61,002 bases of DNA from positions 12,659 through 73,660 of the forward strand of contig SZWC01006835.1 in assembly GCA_023375785.1 (NCBI GenBank). Reading direction: 5' to 3'. The notes beneath the pieces are model-generated. The model did not search any database. It had not been told where the DNA came from and saw only the letters and a list, made by a program, of their open reading frames with translations. The first letter of the stretch is position 1. Each line of letters opens with the position of its first letter. The position numbers and the translations under genes were made by a program. The stretch is from Penium margaritaceum. Its lineage: Eukaryota > Streptophyta > Zygnematophyceae > Desmidiales > Peniaceae. Below, one piece after another: positions 10,326 to 21,140 of the stretch.

Positions 10326-10337
10326 GCTCTCACACCA
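10326..10337 (-). promoter_or_regulatory. Copia A primer binding site
   Basis: The sense strand reads TGGTGTGAGAGC just inside the 5' LTR. It differs at two positions from TGGTATCAGAGC, the complement of the 3' end of plant initiator tRNA-Met. Copia B keeps the exact sequence at the same place. Confidence 0.75.
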
Positions 10338-11168
10338 AGCTAGAAACTAGTCCAGAGCGGCTGGTTGGGGCTGCAACATGGTTGGAGTAGGCATGGCCCC
10401 ATGTTGCGTTGCACTGCTGCCCCCTCTAGCTACTCTGAGACTTGTGAGAGGAAAGTTGTGCGTTGAGGAGTTAGCACAGTTAGGAAGGCAGACACAACTG
10501 AGACATGTGTGATTAGCAACTGAGAATGCATGGAACTGAGAGACCCCTCACTGAACTAGGGCTAGTTCAGCTCTGTAGAGCTTGTTACGCAAGCTACCAA
10601 CCAATCAGGAAATTCTCTATTTTCTGGCAGGCTGAGTTTTCTCGGTGAGCCTTGCCAAGTAGCCGACAACCCCAAACCCTGGCGTCGTCCGTTTTTCCTA
10701 GAAACTGGACCACACCAAAATACCCATGCTACAAACACATTTGTGCGGTTGGAATCATCAAGAAAAATACCAGCAAGGAGTTATGTCCACCTAAAACCTG
10801 GTAGTGTCTACGTCGGAATCACCCCAACCACAACTGTGTCCGAAAAATCTGAAACTCGGACCCTGGACTAGACATGATGCTGCGAGTGCAATGGCGCAGT
10901 CAGATATGGAAAAATACAGGCGCAGGAAGCAACTACGGAGGCAGTGACCGCCAGCGGCGTGACTGTTATGGAGGTCCGCCGATGGAGCTGAGCACGTCTC
11001 ACGCCTGGGGAAGAGGCTCCAGCGAGAAGCGTGCAGACCTCAGCACTCATCGGCTCCACTAGATGACGCTCTAGCAGCGCCCCGTCTTGCCGTTAGTCAT
11101 CTGCACGCCGATGTACACAAGCCGGGAATACGCAACAGAGCAGAATGAGAGGAGTGCAAAAACCATCA
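10338..11168 (-). repeat. Copia A 5' LTR
   Basis: This is the partner of 2615-3445, aligned over about 830 bp with many substitutions and small indels. The inner edge follows from the primer site. The outer edge reads CCATCA on plus (TGATGG on sense), and the sequence then changes to Gypsy C. Confidence 0.88.
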
Positions 11169-12929
11169 GGCAGATCTTGTACAACAATCAGAAACTACAG
11201 TAGGCAAAGAAGGTGAGTAAGTCGCGAAAAATATGGGGAGTCAAGAAACGGCAAAGGACAAAATTAGATGACAGAATTCCTTTCTAGTTGAAAAACTCTA
11301 AGATGACTGATTGCCCATTGGAGCAGCTCCTATCGGCACATATGAGGATTCGTGAGATTGCAAATGTTGAAGAGGGGTACGAGGACGACCAATAGACAAT
11401 ATTGTTACCAGTACAATCAATCGGTTGTAAAAGTCCGAGAACTGTATAGGTACTAGTGGATGGATGAGCCTCTAACAAATTTGTAAGCAACGGCATAATT
11501 TGGAAGCTGTGTTTCCAGACCAAACCAGTGGTGTTTGAAGAGAAAAAAGTCGGCAAAATACTGTAGATCTGTCGATGTCGTGAACCTCTTTGCCTGCACA
11601 TTGGAATCTACATGACATAACGGTCTAGAGGACTTTTCTAATGAGCGGCCACAGAATCATCCTCGCACCGGAGTAGTGGAAGCATTTACATCACCATTCA
11701 TGGCAAATAACAATATTTGCCTCTGATCGAGTGACCCACAATGCAACGACCGTTACGGGAAGTACTGAAGGTGGAAGCAGCAAAGGAAGTTGCAACAGTT
11801 GCAAAATATAAGCGGATATTGCTAAACATAGCCAACAGATATCTGTGACGCAGAGCACAGACGTGGCTAGTCAACATGGAGGCGGAATAAATTATGGCAT
11901 CGAAAGCAGTAACATTTGCTTTGACACCTGATAGGTTTTGCAACTATTGGGGAGGAGTTTGTATCACTTGTCGAGGAGTTTCAAGGGGTTTTTCCCTATA
12001 GACGGCCCTGAGAGTTACCTCCACAACAAAGTGTCAATCTCTCAATAGACCTGAAGCTGGGCAAGTCAACGGTAAAGGGGACCTATCGGATGAGCGACCT
12101 CGGGGTCACCAAACTAAATTAGCTGCTGGAGGAGTTGCTTGGTCAAGGATTCATCAGGCCATCCACGTCCTTACACGACATCCGTTCTTTTTGTACAAGA
12201 ATAAAACTGGAGATATGCAAATGTGTGTGGATTACCGAGCATTGAACGACATCACCATGAAGAACCGTTATCCAATTCCGTAAGCAGACGGATTTTTTGA
12301 CCAACTCCATAGGACAATTTTTCACAAAAATCACTCCACCCAACACTATGACCAGATCTCCGTGTCTGACAAGGAAATCAAGAAGATAGTGTTTTGCAAC
12401 AGTTATAGATACTTTGAGTTCACGGTAATGCCATTTGGACTAAAAGTTTACCCTGTAATATTTATGATGGCGATGAACAACATTTTTTGCCCTTACCTCA
12501 ATAGAATTTTCAAGGTGTATCTTGATGAAATCCTGGTGTATAACCAAACCTAGGAGGAGCACAATGGACATCTCCAAAATGTTCTCAAGATTTTAAAAAG
12601 AGAGGAATTCTATGGAAGACTCTAGAAATGAGACTTTGGTCATCGTTTCAAAGAGTTTTTGGGCCACATCATTAGCGGTGGACGGATCACCATGAACCCA
12701 AAGAAAGTAAATGCAGTCGCTGATTAGCCGATGCCGAAAAATGTTTGGGAAGTTGGAGTGTTTTTGGGAATCTGCAACTAGTATCATCGATTCATAAAGG
12801 ACTACGCACGAGTGTTTGCGCCTCTCTCTGATCTCACTCATAAAACCACCGAGTAGTGTGGGAGGGACAGTGAGCAAGAAGTGTTTGACTCCTTCAGAAA
12901 TACTCTGACCTCAGCGCCAGTCCGATAAT
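11169..12929 (+). pseudogene. Gypsy C gag end, protease and reverse transcriptase
   Basis: The first 900 bp parallel Gypsy F 56820-57700; for example 'gagattgc', 'gaggggtacgaggacgaccaat' and 'actatac' blocks are shared. A protease remnant reads VLVDG-stop-ASNKFVSN near 11447-11490. RT starts near 12060 ([14 protein letters not shown]) and goes on with [20 protein letters not shown]. The frame 12362-12553 then has KKIVFCNSYRYFEFTVMPFG and YLDEILVY. The usual motif is YLDD, so the second Asp is Glu. Further on, in broken frames, are GHIISGGRITMNPKKV and FLGICN. Many stops are present. The gene is cut at 12929 by hAT-1 and continues at 16583. Confidence 0.85.
12922..12929 (+). repeat. hAT-1 left target-site duplication
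   Basis: CCGATAAT. It corresponds to CCTAAAAT at 16583-16590; the empty-site equivalent in Gypsy F is CCTACAAT. Confidence 0.8.
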
Positions 12930-13075
12930 TAAGGCTGCACACCGAATCCGGCTCGCAAATATGAGGCTGGATTCAGATTCGTGACACCGAATCCAATGTT
13001 GGATTCGGATTCACGAATCCAAGACCTGGATTCCCGAATCCCCATGGATTCCCAAATCCAAGACAAATCCTACTT
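12930..13075. repeat. hAT-1 left subterminal repeat array
   Basis: Several GGATTC/GAATCC words in both orientations, with spacers of a few bases (for example 'gattcggattcacgaatcc'), follow the left inverted repeat. hAT transposases commonly bind short subterminal motifs, so these are likely transposase binding sites. The right end has the same words at 16460-16570. Confidence 0.75.
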
Positions 13076-13743
13076 TTAACAAGAAGGTGACATCATACAA
13101 CAGTTAGTCTCAGCATAGCTGTGAGCAAGTCAGTCACATGTCATAGCTTCTTCCAGCTTTCAAGCATACATTTCACTCATTAAGGTTCTCTTGCATTATG
13201 TGGAAGTTTGGTGGAACACATAACATCGTTCACTTAAGACACATACTTGAAACATGACCATTGCATCAGCATGACGGCATGACTGCCTTAAGTACATGAC
13301 TAACAGCATGATGGCACGACTGCCCTAAGTACATGACTAACAGCATGACGGCATGCCTGCCCTAAGTCACCATGAATATTTGCATGGCGGCATGCCTGCT
13401 ACTGCTGACTGAATCCAAGCATGACCATTGTCCTCATCAGTGTCTGCTACGGTGCCTGCGTCATCATCATCATCCAGTGCCTCTTCCCCTTCATCTTCCA
13501 TCTCCTCCTCTGCCACCTGTGCCGCACAACAGCGGAGGTTGAGACGCTTCTCCTCCTCCTCAAGTTCTGGTGCTACATCCCCATTGGGAGCGAAAGGGAA
13601 ATGTGCAAGCTGTGGGTCATTCACCCATGACATGAGAAGCATCAGGTTTTCGATGGTGAGGTCGATGAGTGACTGCCGAAAATCAGTGATCATATGTCGT
13701 CCGAGTGAAAAGAGGCGCTCCGATGGAGTACTCGTCACCGGAA

Positions 13744-13841
13744 CTGCAAGCAAATAGTTTTGAGTGAGTACAACAGAATAGAACAATGGCCACTAGTGTT
13801 GAACCAAGACGTAGGAAACAACACAATACTTCACCACCTAC
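13744..13841 (-). other. Intron in hAT-1 transposase (98 bp)
   Basis: The sense strand shows GTAGGTGG at the 5' end and TTGCTTGCAG at the 3' end. Removing it joins the two halves of the conserved hAT dimerisation motif in frame, which is strong support for splicing. Confidence 0.85.
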
Positions 13842-14144
13842 CAGCAAAGAGGTCGAGTGCGGCCAGGTGGAATGTTGGGAATGGCTTTTTGTGCTTCTTC
13901 ATGTACTTGAGGATGTCGCAAAGACGTCCCTTCTTCACTTCCTTTGCCCAGCTCTGAACCTCCAACTCCAATGTGCTTGGTGTGACCTGCAGCTGGGGGG
14001 CCTCCGGCTCGGCGAACATGTCTGCGGCAGCGTCCTCCAAAGCAGCTTCAAGCATCCTGACCTCTTCACTCTGGCGGATTCTCTCACTTTGACGTGGCTG
14101 TGCTTGTCCAGCAGCAGTCCCGCCTCCCTCGGTTGCGGTGTTGG

Positions 14145-14230
14145 CTGCAAGACAAAAGGTTCCGAGTTAGGGAATGGACCACATTCATCTGTGTAAACGC
14201 TTTATTGCAGAGAAATAGTGGACAGCATAC
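14145..14230 (-). other. Intron in hAT-1 transposase (86 bp)
   Basis: The sense strand shows GTATGCTG at the 5' end and a T-rich tract ending TTTTGTCTTGCAG at the 3' end. Removing it keeps the frame open from the Ala/Ser-rich segment into ANTATEGGG and on to the next exon. Confidence 0.75.
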
Positions 14231-16455
14231 CTGCTGAACTTGTGGCAGAAGATGTTGCCGCTGCAGCACTTTCTCCTTAGGACTGAGACATCTGGGTGGC
14301 AGCTGCGGCAATTGCTGCTGCGAGTGCAGCAGCCTCAGCCTCTGCATCCTCTCGGCTTTGCACGACGGTCTCGTGGTAAGACCACAGCAATTCCACAACT
14401 TTTAGTTGCAGCTTGGCAGACGTGCTGATGCCCATCTTTGGTTGGACGCACTCGTAGAAACCAAGACGGAACCGTGATTCACAAGCAGTCGCGAGCACAT
14501 GTCGATCAGTGCAAAGCTTGACATACTTGTCAAGCTTTGCAATGAAAGCCACATTTCCAGGCTTGAGCTACAGCAGCAGCTCCTCCTTGAAGTCTAGCTG
14601 GCCGGCGTTGCCTCTGCGCTTGCTCTTCTTCTCTGCCACCAGAGCCTTCACCAACCACCCATTCATCTTCTCCAGCAGAGAGGAGTAGAAGGGGATGACG
14701 AGTGACAGAGTTAGGTAGGTGGAGCTGGAAATGTCATCGGTAAAACTCTTGAACAGCTTGAGGATCACCGTCACCTGTGTGATGAGCTGCAAGTCGTCGA
14801 AACTGGGACGGAGGTGAGCGCCGTCCCGGCCAAAGTCTTCCAGCCAGGTCTCCAACACATCCTTGATGCCGATGACGCGCTCACACATGTTGAGCGAGTT
14901 GTTCCACCTGGTCTCGGTGTCCAGGTGGAGTGACATGTACTTCAACCCCGCGACCTTCACCGCCTTGGTCAGCGACTCCTCTCTGGATGGCGTTCTAGTC
15001 ACAAAGACCACGATGGCACGCACTTGGGAAAGGATGGCAGCGATCCGCGGCTGCTTCAGCAAGTCACCCACCACCAGGTTGATGATGTGACCGAGGCACC
15101 GGATGTGCCCGGCCTTCTCAAATGTGTCGTTGTGCGAGATGAGGTAGGCGTTGATCAAAGAGTCGTTGGTGGACTCATTGTCCACCGTGAGACAGAATGT
15201 TTTGTCCCACAATCCCCACTGCTGCAGCGCAGTTTTGAGGAGGTTGTAAAGGTTGTCGGCAGTTGCTCCACCCGAGATGGCCGGGAATGACAGTGCAATG
15301 GCCCACACCTTGTAGTTTGTGTCAATCCAGTGGGCCGTTAGGCTGAGGTACTTCGTGTTGTTCTCTGCTTTCCAGCCATCTTTCGTGAAGCTGATGCCGC
15401 TGGTCACCGCACCCAATATGACCTTGATCCGCTCACGGTATGCAGGTGCAGCCACCCGGATCAGCCTGGAAAAACGTCATGCGCCCCGGGAGTGCAGCTG
15501 CAGGGTTGGCGTGAGCAAATGCCCTCGCAAGCCAGAAAGATTCCATGGACGCAAACGACAGATTCTTGTCGACCAAGTGCTTCCACAACAGGCTGTAGAA
15601 TTACTCCTTCTTGAAAATGAGGCCGACACCAGTTGCTTCCCTGGACACCGGCGCGTTCTCTGGATTAGCTGCAGCAGGATCAGCGTTGGCAGCAGCGACA
15701 GTGGTACGGGAAGTTTCAAGCTGCGACGCAGCAACCATGGCTTTGAGCTCGGCGTAACGCTCCTTGTGAACCTTTCAAAGATGCTTCCACATGGCGGACG
15801 TCGCGCCATCCTTGCACGAAATGGTGATGGGGTTGTTGGGGTGTCGTGTGCAGAGCAAGCAAGTATCTTGCTGGGAGGTGTTGCACGACTTCTTGAAACA
15901 CCCCCACACAAAGGAGTCACGGCGTTTGTGCTTGTCACCAATCTGTTCCTGCTCTTCCTCCTCAGAGTCGCTGTCGGACTGTTCGTCTGCATGAGTAGCA
16001 TCGGCATCGACGTGTGGGGCGTCGTCCGCCATTGTGAAAGAGCAGGATGCTTGAAGTCAGAGTTGGATGGAGGCTAAAACCACACATTGCGACCGTTTCA
16101 GGCGCCAAACCGCCATTGACTAGGTACATGCCTCGGACGCTGCCAATTTCTTGTTTGTAGGCTGGTACACGTGGCTGGTCACGAATCTATTCGTGACCAC
16201 CCAAGTTGCAGCAGGTCGATTCTCAGCCAATAGAAAGTAAAGAAACAGTGCATTGTACTGGACACAATTCCAGCATCCACGCGTCACACAGCATAGAGCG
16301 GGAACAGATTTCCGCCGTCGAATGTGCCACTTCGGCGCGAGAGGCGAAGCGGCACATTCGTCTGTTCGAGGCTGTGATTTTGCGCTTCGACCCGATGGCA
16401 AGACCGGAGTTTGAACCGGATCCCCCAAATAACCCCCTCCTCCCTCCCCCCCCCC

Positions 16456-16456
16456 N
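16456..16456. other. Assembly gap (1 N)
   Basis: A single N follows a run of C inside hAT-1. Homopolymer length is uncertain here. Confidence 0.95.
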
Positions 16457-16582
16457 AGATTCGTCAGAGGATTCGCGAATACACAAATGAGACCTGACCC
16501 TGGATCCGGATTCGTGAATCCGGATCCAGATTCGGTATTCGTGAAACGGATTCACAAATCCTTAGATTCGTGTGCAGGCTTA
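16457..16582. repeat. hAT-1 right subterminal repeat array and inverted repeat
   Basis: Dense GATTCG, GGATTC and GAATCC words, including the palindromic 'ggattcgtgaatcc', lead into the right terminal inverted repeat at 16563-16582. One N (16456) precedes it, in a poly-C run. Confidence 0.75.
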
Positions 16583-16590
16583 CCTAAAAT
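16583..16590 (+). repeat. hAT-1 right target-site duplication
   Basis: CCTAAAAT, one base different from the Gypsy F empty-site sequence CCTACAAT and two from the left copy. Confidence 0.8.
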
Positions 16591-18448
16591 TGGTGGATCT
16601 TGTGGTAGACTACGTCATGGCTATCGACGTGTGTGATCAAGTAACCAGTGTCATTCACCTCCAAAACAATGGCAATGGAGAACAACCGGTAGCATACATT
16701 ATGCAAGAATTACGCGGGCCGGAACTCAACTACGCGTTGCACAAAAAACAACTACTCGTAGTCGTGCACGCGTTCAAGTCGAGGTGGTATTACTTGGAAT
16801 ACTGACGATGCATCATCTTTACTGACCACCATGCACTCAAATATCTCAAGACTCAGCAAAATTTTAGCCGTCGACAAACTTGATGGATGGATTTCCTTGA
16901 GTCCAAATTTGACTATGACATCAAGTATCACAGTAAAAAAGCAAATCCAGCGAATGCTCAAATTCAGACCCAAAGGCTGAGATCAGCATACTTCTCGTTG
17001 AACGGGACCCATACCACGCGAGCCTATTCGTGAAGGGTTACGACGAGTTTCCGGGTACAAAAAAACCAAGGTTTGGTTAGACAACTCCTACTGGCGATGG
17101 TGATTCACTCACCAGGTCATAGTGCCGCCAATCAACGACTTACGGTGAATGTTAAAGGAGTGTCACCATATAGGTCCAGGTGGATACTTCAACAGGGACA
17201 AGATGCTAAAAAAGTTGGAGAAATATTATTGTTGGGACCAGATGCAGAACGACGTGTCAAACCTCTGCAAGTCATGCAAAACCTGTCAGCGGAAAAAAAT
17301 CTCTCTTTACATGACCACCAAGACTACTTTAGCCACTCCCTGTTCCGACATAGTTGTGAGTCTATATCAACATGTTTTTTTGTGACAAGTTTGCCTACCA
17401 CTCTGGAGGACGATGGCGAAATCCTCGGGGTAGTAGACCAGTTTTTGAAAATGTTGCAATTCATTCTGACAATGAACACTGTCAACGCAGAAGGAACAGC
17501 ACGTCTGTTTTTAAATCAGATCCAGTAGCTTCACAGCGTGCCACCTACCATCATCAGCAACATAGATGACCGCTTCACTAGTCAATTGTGGCATAAACTG
17601 GTGATGCAATATGACAGTCGGATCCAGCTACCAATGGTGTTCCATCCTCAAACCGATGGGAGACCAAGCTGACAAATCAAATGCTTAAACAACTCTTCTG
17701 CACTTTATGCGAGCCACACTGCACTGATTGGACAGCAAAACTGCCGACCGCCAAATTTTCATATTCTGCAACTTCCATCGTAATGGGTAAAATCCGTTTG
17801 AGGTGGTCTATGAAAAACCTCCCACCACGCGGGCAGGACTCGAAAGCCAGAGCAATATCCTACCGGATGACATCTACCACTGGAATTTTATAAGCGTTTG
17901 GGACCCGCCGGACTCTCGCAGAGACACAAACAGCCATAAAGCAAGCAGCAGACCGGCATTGTAGAGATGACGTGTTCAGCATTTACAACTACATCCTACT
18001 CAGCTCAGCAAATATAAAACTTTGTAGACAAGGCTTTGTAAAGCTGAAATCTTGATGGTTGGGACCATTTAAGATCCGGCAATGCAAACTCACCCCATTG
18101 CTCGGGGGAATTTGCCTGCCACACAGTATGGCAAGCCACCCTGTCTTCCACATCAGCAAGATCAAACACTATCGCAATCCCAAAAGAACTTCTTTGACAG
18201 AGATGCCGCTCCCCTGTTTTCTATCCGAGTTATCGGGGATACGGAGTACGTACTGACATTCTCAGACACCGACACCGTGGAAAAACGATCAAGCATCTAG
18301 TCAAGTGGCATGACTCCTGTGTTGTGCAAAATAGTGGGGAATGTTAAAGAAATCTCCAAGACATTGATCGTCTGATTGATGGCTACTACCGTGGTCACTG
18401 GTCTGCATCTCCCAATGCATCAGGATGTCGTGCCTGCAAGGGGATAAT
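16583..18448 (+). pseudogene. Gypsy C RNase H, integrase and chromodomain-like tail
   Basis: It resumes the gene cut at 12929: VVDYVMAIDVCDQ, then NGEQPVAYIMQELRGPELNYA and VVVHAFKSRWYYLEY (frame 16572-16805), and a shifted TDHHALKYLKTQ. Integrase follows with a zinc-binding block near 17145-17290 (LKECHHIGPGGYFNRDKMLKKLEKYYCWDQMQ) in the same order as Gypsy F. Core fragments lie at 17330-17660. The C-terminal GPF motif begins at 18059, with HPVFHISKIKHYR. A tail at about 18230-18400 reads, in one frame, KHLVKWHDSC then LQDIDRLIDGYY, which resembles the C-terminal half of a retroelement chromodomain. Stops and frameshifts are frequent. Confidence 0.82.
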
Positions 18449-18968
18449 TGTTATGTCCCACACATACACCCTAAACTCCGTAAGTGGGCATTTCTGTCCT
18501 TACATTTATGGCCCACCGCTCGGTGACCTCAGGGATTTTACGCTCTTTGGCCAAGGGAATATTCGTCATACACCCCGAACTCTGGTGTTCTGCTTTCAAT
18601 GGTTCTCAAACTTTTGACCAATTTCTAAATGGTTGGAAAAAGTGTTACGCGCACGGTATCGATGCTTTAATATTGCTCAATTTACCTTTTTACCATGCTA
18701 GACTTTAAAAAAACTGTGCCTCAATATTCTCAAAACCCTCAACTTCTTTACGGAGTTTCTCAAAGCGACCACTCACGACGCGATGTTGCACGTATTCCTC
18801 AGCTTGAGCGCCAAAGACCCAACATATGCGCCATTGTGATTCTTGTCATTGTAATTATGCAGTCTACTTGTTCGGCACTCATCATTGAAGTACACTTATT
18901 GCTAAGTTTAAATTTTCTCTTTGTCCCCGATTCCTCAAATCGTCTGTTGTTCCGCACCTTATCATCTT
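18449..18968 (+). repeat. Gypsy C 3' LTR
   Basis: It starts TGTTATGTCCC after the purine-rich 'gcaaggggataat'. It matches the fragment at 1464 and the minus-strand solo LTR ending at 46902, and more distantly the Gypsy F LTRs ('agtgggcatttct', 'actcacgacgcg', 'atcattgaagtacactta'). It probably ends near TTATCA (18964), where Copia D sequence begins. The end is uncertain by a few bases. Confidence 0.82.
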
Positions 18969-18984
18969 GAGCGATCCACCCTCG

Positions 18985-19581
18985 GCACAATTTAGTCAGG
19001 TGACGTACTAGCAAGCAAGCATTGGCAAGAAATAGCACGGATTATGCTAAGGATATGTGTAAAGTCTTAGAAGCAGAAAAGGCTTAGTAATCCATAGAGA
19101 ACTAACAACTAACAAATGCACAAAATAAATGCTTGCCACGGTGCATGGCGGGTAATGCACGCGGTACTGTCAACTTGTCTTAAAGCGGAAAATAACCACT
19201 TTCTTTACCGTACCCTTATGCATAGGTATCAAAACCCATCACCTTCTGAACCTAGAAATATAAAATCTTATGTCACATGCCAGGGTTTGATATATATACA
19301 TGTCCAGTATTGATCTGTGGACACACAATGCAAAACATGCAAATTGGGCTCAAGATACAGACTACTATGAAAACTCTAGCGGCTTAAGAAAAGCAATAGC
19401 ACACCCCAGAAAGAATCCAAGACGTCGTGGCAGCTGTTTGGCACCTGTTGGTTGGTACAGTCACCCCCTGTTGGTGCTCCAATGCTAGCTGAGTCTGCAT
19501 CAGGAATATTCACCAGAATGTACGTGGTAAAGTGGTCACAGTATGATGTACAAACAAACAAGGAAGACTCACATGACAACA
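18985..19581 (-). repeat. Copia D 3' LTR, truncated at its end
   Basis: The sense strand starts TGTTGTCATGTGAGTC right after a GGAG purine stretch and follows the Copia C LTR for about 590 bp (shared 'gtttgtac', 'ctgatgcagactcagctagca', 'cccgccatgc', 'cttgcttgctagtac'). The last 40-60 bp of the LTR are absent where it meets the Gypsy C LTR. Confidence 0.82.
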
Positions 19582-21140
19582 CTCCACCATGAACCCATGA
19601 TATGCATGTGCATACACATGCAAAACTAATACATGTTTGTAACGAGATGATCCAGAGTCCATGCTTGCATATCATAGTCTCAGCCACTCTCAGAGAAGGG
19701 GGGAATCCCGACAAAATAAATGGCCACCATGAACTTTCCGCGCACCAGTCCCTTGGCAAGGAAGTCAGCTCGTTGCATGTCTGGCTGACCTAGATGACGG
19801 ATATCACCTATGGCTCCACAAGATGACGTACGAAGTGGTGCTAAAAAGCAATGTGCTTTGTGTGTGTATGAAGCACAGTAGAGTTTTTGGCAATGATAAT
19901 AGTACTCCGGATATCACAACGGAGAACAATGCAAGGCACAGACGGATGGAACTCACAAAACAAATGTTGCACCCATACCGCCTTAGCAGCCCGTCCCTAG
20001 TGCAACATAATAAACCCCCAATGAGCTACCTGTAATGTAGTGTTGCTTTCCGCTGCGCCACGACACAATGGTGCTGTCCAGGAGGAACACGTAGCTTGTC
20101 TGACTACACCCTTAGGGGATCAAGTCCAGTCACAGTCCATGTTGCCGATGCCTAGCACTGAACACTACAGTCAAAATTGAGTCTTACGGTGTGGAAACCT
20201 AATACCACACTTCTTGTCTGAGGAAAATGTAACAAATGTGGAAGGAGGTTGACAGTGAAGGCAATCTCAAGTCGTGTGTTTGTGACCAAGTATATCAGAG
20301 AGCCAATGAGGCACAAGTACAGGGTGACATCTAGTGTCTCCACCAGCTTTACTGGATCATCTACCTTCAAAGCATCTTGTCCATCAGGTATGATTGTGAT
20401 AGATGCTGTGGTAAATGCACCGAGGAGGTTAGCGAACCACTCCCCTACAAAACGGGCCTTACATGCCTGATGCAACAACAATGCCTGTTGTTGACGATCA
20501 CGTACAATCTTCATCCTAGAAAACACAACTCAAGGATCAAGGTCCTTCATTGTGTAGGCAATATTAAGGACTAGACTGGCCTCCTTCATGACCTCCATCA
20601 AAGGAGATGCAAGCCAGAGGCCATCCACATAAACAAGGATGGTGGTGAAGCTCTTCGCTTCACGTCTAAGAAAGAGGGATGGGCCCGCGTCACTCTACAA
20701 CATGTACAGTATGTATGAATGTGCAAGTGTTCTCCTGGTTCCAGAATTTTAACCAGGTTGTACAAGGCCTTGCTCAAGCACCAGACCTTGTCACCAATCT
20801 CAGATTTTGGTGGTTGGACCATGGAGACCTCCTCCTGTAGACCACCATGGAGTAACGATTTGTTCACATCCATCTAGTGCAACACTTGATCATGGTGAGA
20901 AACAACCCCTAATACTGCGGATGCGAACGTGCTAGTAGAATCCACACACCCAACCTGTGAGAACACCTTTGCCATTCAGCTAGCCTTTTAGTGATCTAGT
21001 GTGCTCTCAGGTTTCACCTTCTTCTAAAAGACCCACCCGGCCTGTATAGCTTTCCAACCATACTCACGGATGGCTCTCAATTCATCCTCACAAGAAGCAT
21101 GCCACAACTCTACATCGTCAGCCGAGATTGCCTCATTTAA
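19582..21140 (-). pseudogene. Copia D reverse transcriptase and RNase H
   Basis: RT fragments in sense order: a KWVF-like remnant near 21030, then MDVNKSLLHGGLQEEVSMVQPP (frame 20598-20873), KALYNLVK, and, in a shifted frame near 20600-20650, VYVDGLWLASPL. The catalytic motif is YVDG instead of YVDD, so the second Asp is lost. Next are KIVRDRQQQALLLHQACKARFVGEWFANLLGA and SLIYLVTNTRLEIAFTVN (frame 20152-20526). RNase H pieces at 19750-20000 read LRCDIRST, LHTHTKHIAF and HHFVRHLVEP. The end SSWWPFILSGFPPSLRVAE matches Copia C's SPWWPFVVSCFVPHLRVAE. Confidence 0.82.

Larger units (their letters stand above)
2615..11168 (-). mobile_element. Copia A: Ty1/copia LTR retrotransposon, decayed
   Basis: In sense (minus) order it holds a 5' LTR (10338-11168), an initiator-tRNA primer site, a long trinucleotide-rich leader, gag, protease, integrase, a repeat-rich linker, RT, RNase H, a polypurine tract and a 3' LTR (2615-3445). 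The order protease-integrase-RT-RNase H defines Ty1/copia. It is related in LTR and leader to Copia B. The two LTRs have clearly diverged, the frame is broken in many places, the zinc knuckle has lost two cysteines and the RT motif reads YVGD, so it is dead. Flanks GGCAC/GGCAG may be the target duplication. Confidence 0.9.
13367..16032 (-). pseudogene. hAT-1 transposase (BED finger, RNase H-like core, hAT C-terminal dimerisation)
   Basis: It starts at ATG 16032 (MADDAPHVD), followed by an acidic stretch. A BED finger follows: CLLCTRHPNN then GATSAMWKHL and, after a TGA (15775-15777), KVH. A second stop lies at 15601-15603. A frameshift near 15460-15480 leads into the core frame 14568-15455, with SFTKDGW (catalytic Asp region), VDNESTND, HIRCLGHIINLVVGDLL and LDTETRWNNSL. 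TAG at 14568 and TAA at 14277 interrupt. Introns at 14145-14230 and 13744-13841 (GT-AG) would restore the frame into the dimerisation region, with PFPTFHLAALDLF before the second intron and VPVTSTPSERLFSLGRHM after it. The C-terminus is acidic. Length is normal for hAT; the stops make it inactive. Confidence 0.9.
12930..16582 (-). mobile_element. hAT-1 DNA transposon nested in Gypsy C
   Basis: The ends are TAAGGCTGCACACCGAATCC on the left and, read inward on the other strand, TAAGCCTGCACACGAATCT on the right. The flanking 8-mers CCGATAAT (12922-12929) and CCTAAAAT (16583-16590) agree at 6 of 8 bases. The uninterrupted paralogue Gypsy F has CCTACAAT at the matching place (about 58608-58615), which explains both. 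The 3.65-kb element encodes one BED-finger hAT transposase on the minus strand and has GGATTCG-type subterminal repeats. Insertion into a retrotransposon gene and the 8-bp duplication match hAT behaviour. Confidence 0.92.
11169..18968 (+). mobile_element. Gypsy C: Ty3/gypsy chromovirus, interrupted and 5'-truncated
   Basis: It is co-linear with Gypsy F: gag tail, protease, RT, RNase H, integrase, C-terminal region and 3' LTR. It is split by hAT-1 (12930-16582) at the RT/RNase H boundary. Gag and 5' LTR are missing, replaced by Copia A. A remnant of a Gypsy LTR at 1464 may belong to it. The order RT-RNase H-integrase identifies Ty3/gypsy. A degenerate chromodomain-like tail suggests a chromovirus. 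Confidence 0.88.

Noticed and set aside
15319..16077. 252-codon plus-strand open frame
   Set aside because: It is antisense to the BED and core exons of the hAT-1 transposase.
1464..18968. A single Gypsy element with its 5' LTR at 1464 and 3' LTR at 18449, split by Copia A
   Set aside because: The LTR families match, but the 5' LTR is truncated and no Gypsy gag is recognisable between 1608 and 2614, so continuity is not shown.
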